From assembly GCA_036674765.1 (NCBI GenBank), contig JARVKI010000011.1, forward strand, positions 372,001 through 436,000: a DNA stretch of 64,000 bases, in the 5' to 3' direction. Under the pieces are notes generated by a model that did not search any database, was not told the DNA's origin, and saw only the letters and a program-made list of their open reading frames with translations. A program made the translations under genes and the position numbers. Shown here piece by piece: positions 12,200 to 23,912 of the stretch (positions are counted from its first letter, which is position 1; each line of letters opens with the position of its first letter). This DNA is from Seiridium cupressi. Its lineage: Eukaryota; Ascomycota; Sordariomycetes; Amphisphaeriales; Sporocadaceae.

Positions 12200-15100
12200 A
12201 GGCCGTCATGGGTGGCACCTATGTCAAGACTCTGAATTGAGAATCGAACGTCCGGGTAATGATCAGTCTGTTAGACAGATCGGCGGTCAAAAGGGGCTAC
12301 AGGTATGGGCAACGACTACAAGCAAGAGCTTCATTTACAATATCATCACGATTTTACTTATCAGTAAGCAGTTTCGGTGCCAGGCTACAGCGAACATATG
12401 TCTGCATCTCTGTTCCGTAATGATATTCTCAACATCGCCTCCTTCTAGGTATTACGGGGTTTATTGAACCCTTCCGGCGGCTCTCGCGAAGCACGTACGC
12501 CCTGGTTAGTGACAGTTACGCCAATGCACGTTTCTTCTTTCTCTCCAAGGTTTTGTTGATAAGGCGAACAGCACGGGTGTTGAAAAAGCACCGTTGGTTT
12601 GTCACAAGAGGTGGGACTTCGCAAGATCCTAGCTCATTGCTTCATCACCAAGAGTTTGGGGGTGTCTTCCTGGCCCTGTCCTCGAGTAATATTGATGTAA
12701 GAGTGCGAGTGAGTGAGATAAAGCGTTTAGTCGTTAGGACATGTACCTAGGAGCGTACACCTCGGCAATATTGGATTGTGGAGTTGTCTGCCTCATGATT
12801 TAGTGCGTGAAGATCAAGCATGAGATAATGCTTATGTATTACACGGCATATACTCAACCAAACTATCTCTCCGAGTTTTGCACGACGTCGGTGAAACACA
12901 CCCAGGCACTGTACCACAGCAGATATTCAGCTGAACTCGCTAGCAGCGGCCGGCCCCTCCGCAGAACCTTAACAGCAACGCCGAGGAGTGCTCAACATGC
13001 ATCTCTTACCAATTGGTCGAAATTAAAGATGTGTGTAGCAGTCAGGCAGCTACCCTCTGTCAACGAATGCCGTGGAGTGGAGGCATGTTGCTTCCCCTCA
13101 GGAAATTAGACGGATAGACACCGCTGACAGCCCTTGGTTCTGCGGGTGGGGAGTCGAGAAGAAAAACCAGCTCCTGCACGAGAATTCACGACGCATTACG
13201 GAACCAAAATAGAGATCTCACCCGCATCGATGAATCATGAAACCAACGCCCCGAGGGCCGTCCCGCGCCGACAGTGCAAGTGCCGTGTCACGCTACGGAA
13301 CCGTAAAGCAAGTTCATTGAGTTTGGTGGCATGCCAAAAGCCAAGCGCCGGAACAAAGTCTAAATTACCTTCTGCCTTGCGAATTGGGAGCGGCTCGGCG
13401 ACCTGACTGACTCCACGTGCACGACATCGGGGACCTACAGGGGCTGATAGGCCCCACGGACTCGCCCTGGCACATTGCGACATTGGACGGGGGGGCTTTT
13501 TCTGACGCTGTTTTGAGTTGAGATCGCGTGGAAGCCGACTGCCGACGAGATGCAAGTTCGTTTGTTTTTGCCCGAAAAATACGAACTCACCCGAGGGATC
13601 CCAGCAGGTGCTAGGGAGGCCAAGCACGGAAAAAGGAGATGCAAGATCTGACTGCATGCTGAGCTGGAGCTAACTGGGTAGGTCGAGGAGGCGGACGATT
13701 CGACTGGTTGTGGTAACGCCTTTGCGAGGAAGCACCTGGCACTTGTGGTGGAGGTGCGTTAGGGCCGTCCCTCATGTATCGGTAGCAGTTCCGATGTGTT
13801 TCGTGGCCGCCAGACTAGTATATACCGGTAGTCTAAAGCTAGCAATCTAGTGCTGAGCGCCCGTTCTAAAGTTCAGACGATCGATAAATGCTCAACTATG
13901 TTACGCGTCGTTGACAGCATGTAGTGTGATGATGCACGGCGAATACAGCGAACGGCCTAACTGAAAGATTCATGCTGTGTCTCGCCTGTCCGCAGCGAAA
14001 CGACTCGTGTACATGGCATACGACCGTACATGGACCACTCAGAAATGTCGGTCAAGGTGACACAGGATGGAGCGAGTATATTCGCAGACGGGGGCCCGCA
14101 GTTGCTGATGGGGCTTCTAGAAGCGCGGTCGGGCGAGTTGCCGAAACTTGATGTCGGTGGACTGGTCCTACAGCATAATCAATCTGCTCATTTTATGGTA
14201 AATTGAGATTCCCATCACCTGACGGGCCTTCTTAGCTGACTGTTGCGACTTCAAGGGTTGCTCGTACACTTAGCCCCAAAGGGACACAACTACCTGGATC
14301 AAGTGCCGGCATGTGGAGGGCGCTCCATAATAACGCGGCTGTCGAGGGCGAGAGCCATTGTGCCTTGGCAGTGGGTGCGCTGTCTTCAATCACCAACTGC
14401 CAAGTGGAAGGAATGTAAGAGAAGGGGCCTTTTCTCATCAATTGACTGCCGGCAGTGGACGAATACCTTGGATCTCGATGCCCGTGTCTCTGCGAGGCCG
14501 TCACCTGCGGTCCGGCTGCAATCTGACCCGCATTGGGGTAATCATTACCGTTGCAGTGATTTCATGGTGGGGGTTATACCTGTCTGTCTGCTGTGTACAT
14601 ACGTAGCACGGAGCACGGAGCACGGATCACGAATTTTGGTGGCCACGTCGGTCGGCCGGTCGTCAATGTCACGGGCCGTGCCATCAGCCCGAGGGGGTTG
14701 GGCTGATTAATGGGCTGGTCATCACGATTGCATACTGTGGTGGTGTTGCGGGCTTCGAAATGCGGTTTGTTCGGCCGTAACATGGGCATTTGCGAGTAGT
14801 GACCGGGTGCGCAATGAAACGGACTCTGCTGCTTAACGCCGATGCCACACGGAGGGTGGGGAGGAAACACGCGGGTTGTGCGACACTCGAAATCTGTTCC
14901 TGCACGGGACTTTCGAGAGGGTGATCCGCATAAAGACCGTTGCATCGAACAGCGGCCAGGATGCAGCATGAGCATGATGCAGCAAGCAGGCTTCCGACGC
15001 GAGGCAGCTCGGATGCCAAGCGTCATTATCGATAACTGGATCTCTGTTTTCGCGGTCATGCCGCCGTTGGCCGGAAAACCCGCAGTGCCGTCTGCAGTGA

Positions 15101-17469
15101 GAGAAAGAAGATAGATGCCAAAAGAAAGAATTCACAGTGGCTAATGTACATGTAGGCAGGCATATTAACATTCCACACATAAAAATCAACTGGAGGAAAT
15201 CTCAGCTGGCAGCCAAGAGGCAAGACAGATAGATGCTCATGCAGTTAAGCGACTACGCTACGCGAGCGCCCACTCAGCTAAGGCCCGCTGAAAATGCCCG
15301 CAAATGCAAGATGGTTGGGCGGCAGGAGATCGCCGTTACGCTAAAAGTCGTGGTCCAGCAATAGGAAAAGGGAAACTCGGATGGATTCGCTGCTGGTCAG
15401 ACATGGCATTCTAGCTTCACCGCTACGGCCCTCACGCAGAGGTGACCCATTGGCAGGGCCTGTTTGCATACGGCATTTACTGCATGAATTATATGGCAGA
15501 TCCTGCAGTGATGAAGGATTGACAGGCAAAAGACCACGTGTGAATCCTCGGAGAAATTGCGGTGCCCTGGAGAGGTGCTGATTGAGCAGTGCCCAGAGTG
15601 CCTTTCCATCCTCTTCATCTACATACAGCAAAGCATGTACCTACATGGTACAGCCAAGGGGGGGAAATGAAGATGGGATACATTTGAGGGTCACCCGCCG
15701 TAATCGTAAGCTCACTTCCCTCATGGATGTAGAAAGGTGGCCTATGGAAGCCCTATTTCGATTTGTCGCCGTTTTGGAGTCGTTGCTGTTTCCGACAGAT
15801 CCCATGTACGGTACTTCCACATGTGTTGGTTTGGGTTACACACATCGGCCGTGAATTGCTTCTCTCCCGCTCCCGCAGCAGCGATCAGATGCGATTCGCT
15901 CCTGGGATCTGTCACTCCTGCGGCTCAGATGTACTTTTGCCCATTTCGATGCGTTCATTTTGCAGGCCCAACAGTCCAGGGTGCCATATTGCCAATCATC
16001 TCCTTTGCGGCAGTCTGTCGAGATCCAAAGACGATGATTTGTTGTTGGAACTCGTCCTTACACGAGATCACTGCAAGGACCTGCAACCGCTTACAGTATG
16101 TAGCTGCAAGGAGGTACCATAGCGATAGTAGTTGACGCTCGGAGGGGGTGTTCACCACATACGCGTACTATGTACGACAAGAGAGCCGCCGGCCCCACTC
16201 GGCCGTAGTATAGGCATACCTGATTCCTGCCCTACCGGCACTGCGTACGCATGCTCTGCAGATGCCGTGAAGACATTCCCATTCCAGATCTGGCTCCATC
16301 GCTGTATGGGGCCGGGGCTCCCAGTCAATTCTGAGATGGGCCTATTCGGGCGCATTTGACTGCTGGCGTCCATCTGATTCATGGTACTTTTCGACCACAG
16401 ACCAACCACAAACCGGCAATGCTACCCCACAAAACTCGCTATCCATTTTTTGTTGCAAAAATACCACAGCTGTTAAAATGACAAAGACCAGCATCAGCAA
16501 AACGTGGAACCCCTCTTGCATCAAACCTGATTGAATTCCACACTTGAATGTTTCTGGCGACGAGCAATGCTGCCCTTGGTGAAACAATGGATCTCAGATC
16601 ATGGCGCAGATCATCGGGACGATAGCCGACTTGATCTTCCGCCGCCTCCGTCGCGTTGAGCAATTGACCCGTGTGTCGTGTGTGTGTGTGTGTGTGTGTG
16701 TCTGTCTCTCTCTCTCCCGGTAGCAACGGCATCGTCGGACGCACCTCTGAGCCCTTGCGATTCCCTTCAGCTATGTTGATACGATGTTGCGAGTACATAC
16801 GACGTGGCAGTGGCTCCAATGATTCGTGCTGCACTCGGTCCCTAGGGCCAAGCTGCCAAGCACACCCTAGAAGCAACCTCTGCAACTCTGGGGAAGAATT
16901 TGGTTAGTCGCGGATCAAACCCGTCAAAAAGTCAATCGCTCGCACTGCTGCAGCCAGCAGCGAGCACCGCCCCTCACTACACCTGACAGAGGCACAGGGG
17001 AGCCCATGCTGGCAATCAGAGCTACTGCAGGCTAGCCAGACAGCCATGGTTGGCTTCTCCACGCGGAACGACGGGGGGTCTGGCGGGTCTGACGGGTATT
17101 ATTATTAGTTCGTTTATCCTCTCAAACCTCCGCAGACCCGTCTACTTTTCTGGATGCCTTTTCTCCTTCCGTCCTGCTCCCCATCATCTGTACCTTGCCC
17201 ACTTGCAGCCAGGAAGGGACAGACCGGCGCCTTCATCTCGACGGTTGATCGAGCGACTCTTGTGCCTCTCGCCATGGTCAGCCATTGAAACGACGCTCTG
17301 TGCGCCTTGTCCTCCGCCTTCTGCCTACTTGTCCTTTGGCGTTTCCGTTTCTGCGCATGCAAATATCATCTATCAAAAGCATTACTATAATCTATCCGTC
17401 GAAGCCCCTATACGCGCAGCATCACCTCACTTTCTTCCACGCCACGCAGTCGGAACCTTCATCTTTACC
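12200..17469. other. Long gene-poor spacer with a (TG)n(TC)n microsatellite
   Basis: About 5.3 kb with no open frame that reads like a known protein. Frames of 90-160 codons occur on both strands but have no domain pattern or consistent splicing. A TG/TC dinucleotide run lies near 16671-16718. The last 400 bases stay open in frame with the gene at 17470, but this is most likely its pyrimidine-rich 5' leader. A lineage-specific gene cannot be ruled out. Confidence 0.45.
16671..16718. repeat. TG/TC dinucleotide microsatellite
   Basis: About ten TG units run into TCTGTCTC and then several TC units. This is a simple sequence repeat in intergenic DNA about 750 bases upstream of the conserved gene at 17470. 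Such tracts commonly vary in length between strains. Confidence 0.9.
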
Positions 17470-18663
17470 ATGGAACCGTTGACGAGTTTGGTGGCCAATG
17501 CGCCTGACTGGGTCAAGCGACTCGACGAGCTCAGCGGACAAGTCGAGCAACGCCAGCTGGATCTGGCCAACCTAGCAAAGCTTCAAGAAAAAAAGTCGGG
17601 CTCGCCTGCCCGCTCCATCCGGAACCGGGGCTCGACTGAGTCCCTGAAACCCAAGGACGATGGCGATGCGTTCCCCATGGCCGATCTGCCTGGCGACACT
17701 CCGGCCACTCCGGGGCACGACTATGCGACACGGAAGCAACAGCAGAAACAACAACCACCACATCACCAGCAGTCATCGGCGCAAGCATATTTTACCCCGG
17801 ATAGTGACCCGAAGACCCCTTCATTGCTCCAAAAACAAACCGAAGAAGTAGCCGCCACCGCGCAGAGACGCGCACGCGCCGTGCTCCGGAAGCGGCAAAA
17901 GACTGACTCGATGGTCAGTGCCGAGGGAGTGGTCCCCACATATCGAAGCCGGAGCATGATAATCGTATACTACGACAGCTTTGTGCAGTCGTTTTTCGAG
18001 GAGCTGGTCAAGTTTGTGTCGGCGCAGAGGAATCAGATGCGGAAGGCGAAGATGGCTGCCAAAGTCGCCGAGATCAAGCGGCTTGCAGAACTCGAGATGC
18101 CCGATGATGACGATGATGACGATATATTGCAGCCTGGAGATGCCCTGATCGCCGCAGACCCCAAGATATCTGCGAAGCCGCAGAGGAACAGTACCATGAA
18201 AGACCCCAGGTTGCACTATATGAGTACGCGCATTATGGGCCCCACCTATCGCACGCCGAATGCTGGTCTTGTACAGATGAGAGGCACCTTGACGAACAGC
18301 GGTGCTGGCATTTTTAATCGCGGACTTGGTTCTGACCAACCACCGAGCGACATATACGACGAGCTGGACAGGGCTCTCGAATTCGTTCAAGGCATGTGCG
18401 AAAGGGCGGCACATCAGTTTCTGCGCGATGGTGACTGCACGGAAGAGATTCAGACGATCAAGAAGCGCCTGGATGAATCCCACACAAAAGCTGCCAAGGA
18501 GATGGATCGCCTGGCCAAGGAGGACCCTGATGCTCTAACCAAACCTGACTCACCGAACCCTCGCAGCTACCGGCCTTCAACCATGCGAAGGGACTGTGGT
18601 GCGTCAGCTCCTAAGAAGACCATGAAGGTTGAGGTTGACGATGAAGGCTTCGTTGACATGTGA
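17470..18663 (+). CDS. Conserved hypothetical protein with acidic run and C-terminal charged helices
   Basis: A 397-residue product from the ATG at 17470 (MEPLTSLVANAPDW). The same frame is open back to 17050, but that part is rich in Ser, Pro and Leu of low-complexity leader character and lies in a pyrimidine-rich stretch, so 17470 is preferred. The N-terminus predicts a short coiled coil (DELSGQVEQRQLDLANLAKLQEK in two parts). Then come a Gln/His-rich linker, a basic segment (RRARAVLRKRQK), a predicted helical domain around YYDSFVQSFFEELVKFVSAQRN, a short Asp run (PDDDDDDDI) and a helical C-terminal third. It resembles a fungal-specific conserved protein; I cannot name a function. No signal peptide or membrane segment is evident. 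No intron is needed. Confidence 0.7.
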   Translation: MEPLTSLVANAPDWVKRLDELSGQVEQRQLDLANLAKLQEKKSGSPARSIRNRGSTESLKPKDDGDAFPMADLPGDTPATPGHDYATRKQQQKQQPPHHQQSSAQAYFTPDSDPKTPSLLQKQTEEVAATAQRRARAVLRKRQKTDSMVSAEGVVPTYRSRSMIIVYYDSFVQSFFEELVKFVSAQRNQMRKAKMAAKVAEIKRLAELEMPDDDDDDDILQPGDALIAADPKISAKPQRNSTMKDPRLHYMSTRIMGPTYRTPNAGLVQMRGTLTNSGAGIFNRGLGSDQPPSDIYDELDRALEFVQGMCERAAHQFLRDGDCTEEIQTIKKRLDESHTKAAKEMDRLAKEDPDALTKPDSPNPRSYRPSTMRRDCGASAPKKTMKVEVDDEGFVDM

Positions 18664-20390
18664 TGCACATGTCTAACATTGAGTCAACCTCGTCTGCTTG
18701 GCCGTAGCGGCACCCCCCATCTCATATACCATTATACTACCACCAACTACCACGTCTTCGAACGTGCTTGAACACCTAGGCTTTAGAATGCATTTACGAC
18801 CATCATATCACTGTTTCTCGTTCGTTGGCATTGAGCATTGCGACGGAGTTGGCTTATTGCGGCATTCAAATATCTTTATCGAACTGAACCTACAAAATAC
18901 CCACGGAGCAAATTAATGGACTTCTGGGAGCATGACACAAAAATCGGCCGCCACGAGCCGTGGGGGAATGGGATGAAGCAAGCACGAAGGGAGTGCAAAT
19001 GGCGTTCGCTTAGGATTTATACGGCATTGCCTGAAGGCGGAAACATGGGCGCAATTGCTAGAATCGAGCCAATTATGAACAGAACTGGCATTTACTTTTT
19101 TTCATTCAGGTAACCGAAACATAATCAAACATAACCGATGCAATTCGTCTATTCGGTATTGGCTCGCTAGTAATGAGCTACTACAATGCTTACTCAAATG
19201 AACAGCCAGTATTATAAACTTATTAGTGTTCCATCGAAATGTGAATCTTGGGAGATTTTGGGCCCTAATATCCATTGCCCTGTTCGTTATGTCTCCTCTT
19301 GTCGTTTGATCTGCCCAAAAGTGAAGAGTCTTGATTGACATGTCGTACGATTGCTCTAGCGACGCAGCACGTACCGAATATCATGTACACCTATGATAGA
19401 AGGTGGGTAACCCTGTTTCGGCTTCTCCAACCAACCAGGAATTGTAGTACTTTACCCTTGCATATGAACTGGAATGCTGGTGATATGACACAGAGGAGAA
19501 AAGAGAGGGGTGAAATAATAATGATCAAGATGAAGATGATGAAGACAAATAAGGAATAAGAATATATAAATAAATATAAAAACCCTCATCAAAGAGAAAC
19601 TACATGACCAGTTGAAGAACATAACCAGGAGACGCTCCTTTGGCAGATATACGGCAGAGTGATCTCCGGAGGGCATCTTACACCCCTGAACCCCCATGTG
19701 TAAATGTGCGGCGCGATAAACAAGTAAGAGCATTCCATGGTCGGCCTACCCATGAGGGCCCCGGTCGTGTGTAACTAGATGGCCATAGTTTTTATCGTAT
19801 TGATGTGGGGATCGTGTGGACTAGACAGTCGGAGCCATTGAACCGTCTGTGTTTCCGTGTCTATTGACGGCATTGAAGACGATCACCATGTCGACAAACT
19901 TGAAGGTCAAGTTGTAGTTGCGCTCTCAGCCGTGTGACTTAACAGCGCACGATGCTATAGGCGCCAAATAGTGGCTGACCAACTCCCCGGGAGCATTTAT
20001 AACCATGACAGGGGTTAGCCGACGACCCGCACCGCCTTGTGGGATCGGCTAAGGCACAGCGCGGTGCCATTTCACTGGCCTCTCGGTGTTGCCTAGCCCT
20101 GGAGTTTAGGACTGTCAGATTGAACCTTGCAGGGCGCATCGACCATCTGATGCTCATTTGCGTCAAGTCGGAAGTCCAGACTTGGAAATCTTGCCTTTAC
20201 TCGTGCTCCCAGAGGCGGTATTGCGCCTGCGCCCACGAAAAGCTACACGATTCCTGTTTTCTTTTTTCTATGACCCCAAGTTCGAACTGCAATAGAAAGT
20301 CGAACTTGGCAGAAATACTAATAATAATTGACGAAACCCACCATGGACAATGGTCGAGTTCCACAGCGGTTGCATGTCTGAGCTGCTTTC
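18664..20390. other. Intergenic region, no gene seen
   Basis: About 1.7 kb between two genes on the same strand. Short frames on both strands look random, and 19490-19590 is A-rich. The last few hundred bases are likely the promoter and leader of the dual zinc-cluster regulator. Confidence 0.5.
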
Positions 20391-23300
20391 ATGATGGAAA
20401 GCCGACCACCCGTCCCGACCGGAGAGCTTGGCAGATTATTAACGCCCGCCGAAGCGTATAGTAGTAAGGGCAAGCAAAGGTCGCGAACGGGTTGTCGTAC
20501 CTGTCGCTCCAGAAAGGTTGGTGTATCAAGCCCCCTTTCCCTATTTTTGATCGGCTGGGGCTAACGGCTAGAGTAGGTGAAATGCGATGAACGGCCTGGC
20601 GGATGCCTCAACTGCGCAAGACTCAATTTGTCTTGTCCCAACGCTCGTGATCATGCCCAGACCAACGACCTATCTGACGATGCCGCACAGACGCAGGCAG
20701 GTCTCAAAAGGCTAAGGACATTTCGGTCTTGCCAGGCTTGTCGCAGCTCAAAAACCCGCTGTTCTGGGGGTCGTCCTACGTGTGCGAGGTGCCAGCAGAG
20801 GGATGCAGAATGTGTTTATGATGGTAAACAGGCACCTGCATGGGCTCAGACAGTCTCTTCTGATGTCGATGAGTCCCACGAGGGCCTTCTCAATGCGGGT
20901 TCTGCTTCGCAAGTTCTGGAGCTGAGCAGAAAATCCTTGCCGCGGAAAAGACCTAGCAGCCATGTCTCTGACCTGTCTGAAGACCCGACAAACCCGCCTT
21001 CTGCTGCAGAAAGCAGTGAAAACTACTGCCCGACTGATTTCGCATGGTAAATTACACACAAGCTTGGACTCGATCATGAGATTGTTAACACCTTGGCTAG
21101 GCTTTTGAGCCCTCAACTACCGGGCACGGACAAAATAGTCATTCTGGTAGAAGAATTCTTTGCCAGAATGCACCATCTCCGCTGCTTTGGTTTCATCCAC
21201 AAGCCATCCTACCTACAGCAACTTGACGAACAACCCCGTAAGATCCAGCAGGGGAATACTCTCCTACATGCGATATGTGCGCTTGGTGCCAAGTAAGGGG
21301 AAACACTACGCCGTCTGCCTCATAACCTTGCGCTAATATTCGGATTATAGGTTCTACGCTCTGAAGAGTGCAGAACACCTCAAGTTGCCCGAGGACCTTG
21401 CTCTCCGGGTAGGTAACCGATGGGCTGCGAAAGCTAAAATGTTATTGCTTATGAATGTGGGCTATGTATCAGTCCAAAATACCATGGTAAGGGCAAACTA
21501 ACCTCTGGTTTGATGTGCTGGTCGTTGAGTCTTACCCCCTTATTTCACAGGCCATAATCCTTCTTCACGAGCACGATTTGCGGGTTGGTGACTATGCAAG
21601 CGCCTTCATGCTCACGGGACTAGCGGTGCGTATGGCACAGGCATTGCAGATCAACCTAGAGAAATCGTGTCATATTCTAGCCTCCAATGACCAGCTTCAG
21701 TGGTCCCATCGAGAGGCTAGACGTCGGTTGATGTGGAGTGTCTATACAATGGATTCTGTAAGCAGTTCCTTGACTTCCTCGTATCGGCCACCGCTTTCCG
21801 ACTACTCAATGCGATTATACTAACGAAGATTCTGAAGTGGGTAGGAAGTGGCGTCGATGAATTAACACTCATACGTGAATGCGACATCAAGATTCAACTG
21901 CCATGTAACGAACGTAATTTTAACCTAGAAATCCCCTGTATCGTGGAAACACTTGAAAAAGGGGCCTACCTGCCTTTCATTTCCACCGAAGATAGAACCA
22001 AGGGCCCAGTCGATACACTTGACTTACAAGCTCAATTCATAAGGCTCTTAAGTCTGAGACGAAAAGTCCTTCGGTAAGGCAATACCCTGTTGCGGCCTTG
22101 ACCCCATCTTGACCTGATTTTTCTTCCAGATACGTGAAACATCTCGACACGGCTCTATCGCCGTGGTTGCAAGGGTCTGATTTTGCGCAACTCGAATCTG
22201 CACTCTTCTCATGGTATGAGGAGTTACCCGGCAACTTGCAGTTCACTCAAACGGCCATCTGCATGCGTAAAGAGTCCTCTCAACTCGGCGCCTTGCTTCT
22301 CCTCCATTGGACTTACCACCAGAGCCTTTGCGACTTGAATCGCATCGGCATGCGAGACCTGTTTCAGATTCGCAAGGCGATCAACTTCCCTCCTGACCAG
22401 TCAGACTTCCAGAAACGTACTCAAGATCGTTGTAATGAACATGCAACAGCAATAGCGCTCATGTTTGCAGAAGCATTCAAGCACGGGTACGCATGCTTTG
22501 CGGATACTTGGTTGCCGGTGATAGCCCACGACTCGACCAGGGTTATTGTGCATTATATCACTCACAAACTAGGAACCTCGAAGCAAAAACTCGCCATGGT
22601 CTGGCCACATTCCGTCTCGTGCATGCAGGCCAATATTATTGCCCTCAAAAAGATGGTGCCTATGTTTCAGCTCGCAAAGCCTTTGGTGAGTTCTGGTCTA
22701 TAGTTAACGCTACGCCACTGAGTCGCTGACATTCAGCCGTAGTATGCCGCAGCGTCGAATATGGTGAGACAAGCTGGCTTCGAGCTCGAGGGGCTGGCAG
22801 ATGAGCGGCTAGCTCGCGGCTCTGTCACTCAAGCAAATAAAATGCGAGTCGAACCCCAAACTTGCGGATTTGGTTGTTAACATATCCAATAGATCTACTA
22901 ACCTGGAAGCACCTACTCAGTTCACGCCGGAGTACATTCTAAACCCGCTCGCGATCTACTGCATGGCTCGTCGCGATATTGATGAACGAGAAAAGTATGC
23001 TCCTGAGCGAGCGTCTTCGCCGAGTTCAGTAAGCCCCGAAACGGCAGAGACCACAACCTCTCCTCGAACACCGCGGCCACCTTCCTCACCAACTGCTGGC
23101 GATGCTGCTGTGCCACCGATTGAGAATCCAGCAGCCTTCAACGGGCCTTGGTTCGACAGTGGAGTCAGTAACACGATGCCAGTCGGTGATAATTTCCCAC
23201 TACCAAGCAGCGATGATAATTTGCAGGTCAGTTCCTTTGTCACCATTTCCAACCTTGCGTTGTTGGTTGTGTGTGTCTAGTCCAACCAAATTTTTTTTGA

Positions 23301-23514
23301 AATTTGAGTTTCGGGAGGCTAATATTATTGCAAGGCGTACTTTCCCCTGATGTTCAACAATTTCAGCTTGCCAAGTCAAGAGCACCTACATCCCTATGGA
23401 ACCGTGGGTAATGCATCTGAATTTGGCGAGGCTGTGGGTTCGATTTATCCGCCCCCGCCGGTCATCCCAATGTCAGATTCACCTTTGTGGCCACTATGCC
23501 AACAGGAGATGTAG
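20391..23514 (+). CDS. Transcription factor with two tandem Zn2Cys6 clusters
   Basis: Starts MMESRPPV at 20391. Exons: 20391-20516, 20577-21046, 21101-21292, 21351-21486, 21551-21757, 21838-22073, 22130-22685, a short exon beginning 22743, 22921-23226 and 23335-23514. All junctions keep frame. The short exon is uncertain: a GTGAGA donor after 22763 fits best, but an alternative donor or skipping also keeps phase. The product is about 809 residues. Cluster 1 is C-RT-C-RSRKVK-C-DERPGG-C-LN-C-ARLNLS-C. After about 31 residues, cluster 2 is C-QA-C-RSSKTR-C-SGGRPT-C-AR-C-QQRDAE-C. Both have perfect CX2CX6CX6CX2CX6C spacing. The middle has the fungal-specific TF domain pattern (FFARMHHLRCFGFIHKPS; YASAFMLTGLAVRMAQAL; RRRLMWSVYTMDS). 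A Pro/Ser-rich acidic C-terminus may activate. It is a nuclear DNA-binding regulator; its targets are unknown. The same-strand sulfatase begins 399 bp downstream. Confidence 0.88.
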
Positions 23515-23912
23515 CCCCGTGTCATGCTACGTATTGGAAGCATCATTCACAGACAATATGATCTTCCGAGCATTATAGAGAGGCGTTGGATCATAGTGTT
23601 CACTCAGCAATCGGCCGGAGATAACCCAAACGCCTGAAAATCTGAGCTATCAAACTGGGCATGGCAGGATGTAGTGAAGCTACCACGAGGCCTTTCATGC
23701 AGTCGGCTCCTTGAGCAAATCCTTTAGGCCTGATTCAGACTCCTAAAATCACGTCAACGCGGGGTGGGGTATAGAGCTCGGATAAGCCGAACCGACGAAC
23801 CGAGAACCTGTTGGCCAACATAAAAATCCAAGGAAAAACATTACACCATTTTGTATAGACAACCTTAAGTTCCCAGCTTGTAGGCCGCAGTGAGTCTTGT
23901 TCCCTACCAGAA
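23515..23912. other. Short intergenic region between regulator and sulfatase
   Basis: 398 bases holding the terminator region of the regulator and the promoter of the sulfatase, both on the plus strand. No further gene was seen. Confidence 0.6.

Noticed and set aside
17050..17469. In-frame upstream extension of the conserved gene at 17470
   Set aside because: The 140 extra residues are compositionally leader-like and lack conserved character; the ATG at 17470 opens the part that reads as protein.
22743..22880. Reading straight through the short exon of the dual-cluster regulator to the stop near 22878
   Set aside because: This would end the protein before the strongly protein-like continuation at 22921-23514 (FTPEYILNPLAIY and the final exon), which is in phase with upstream donors. 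The exact donor remains open.
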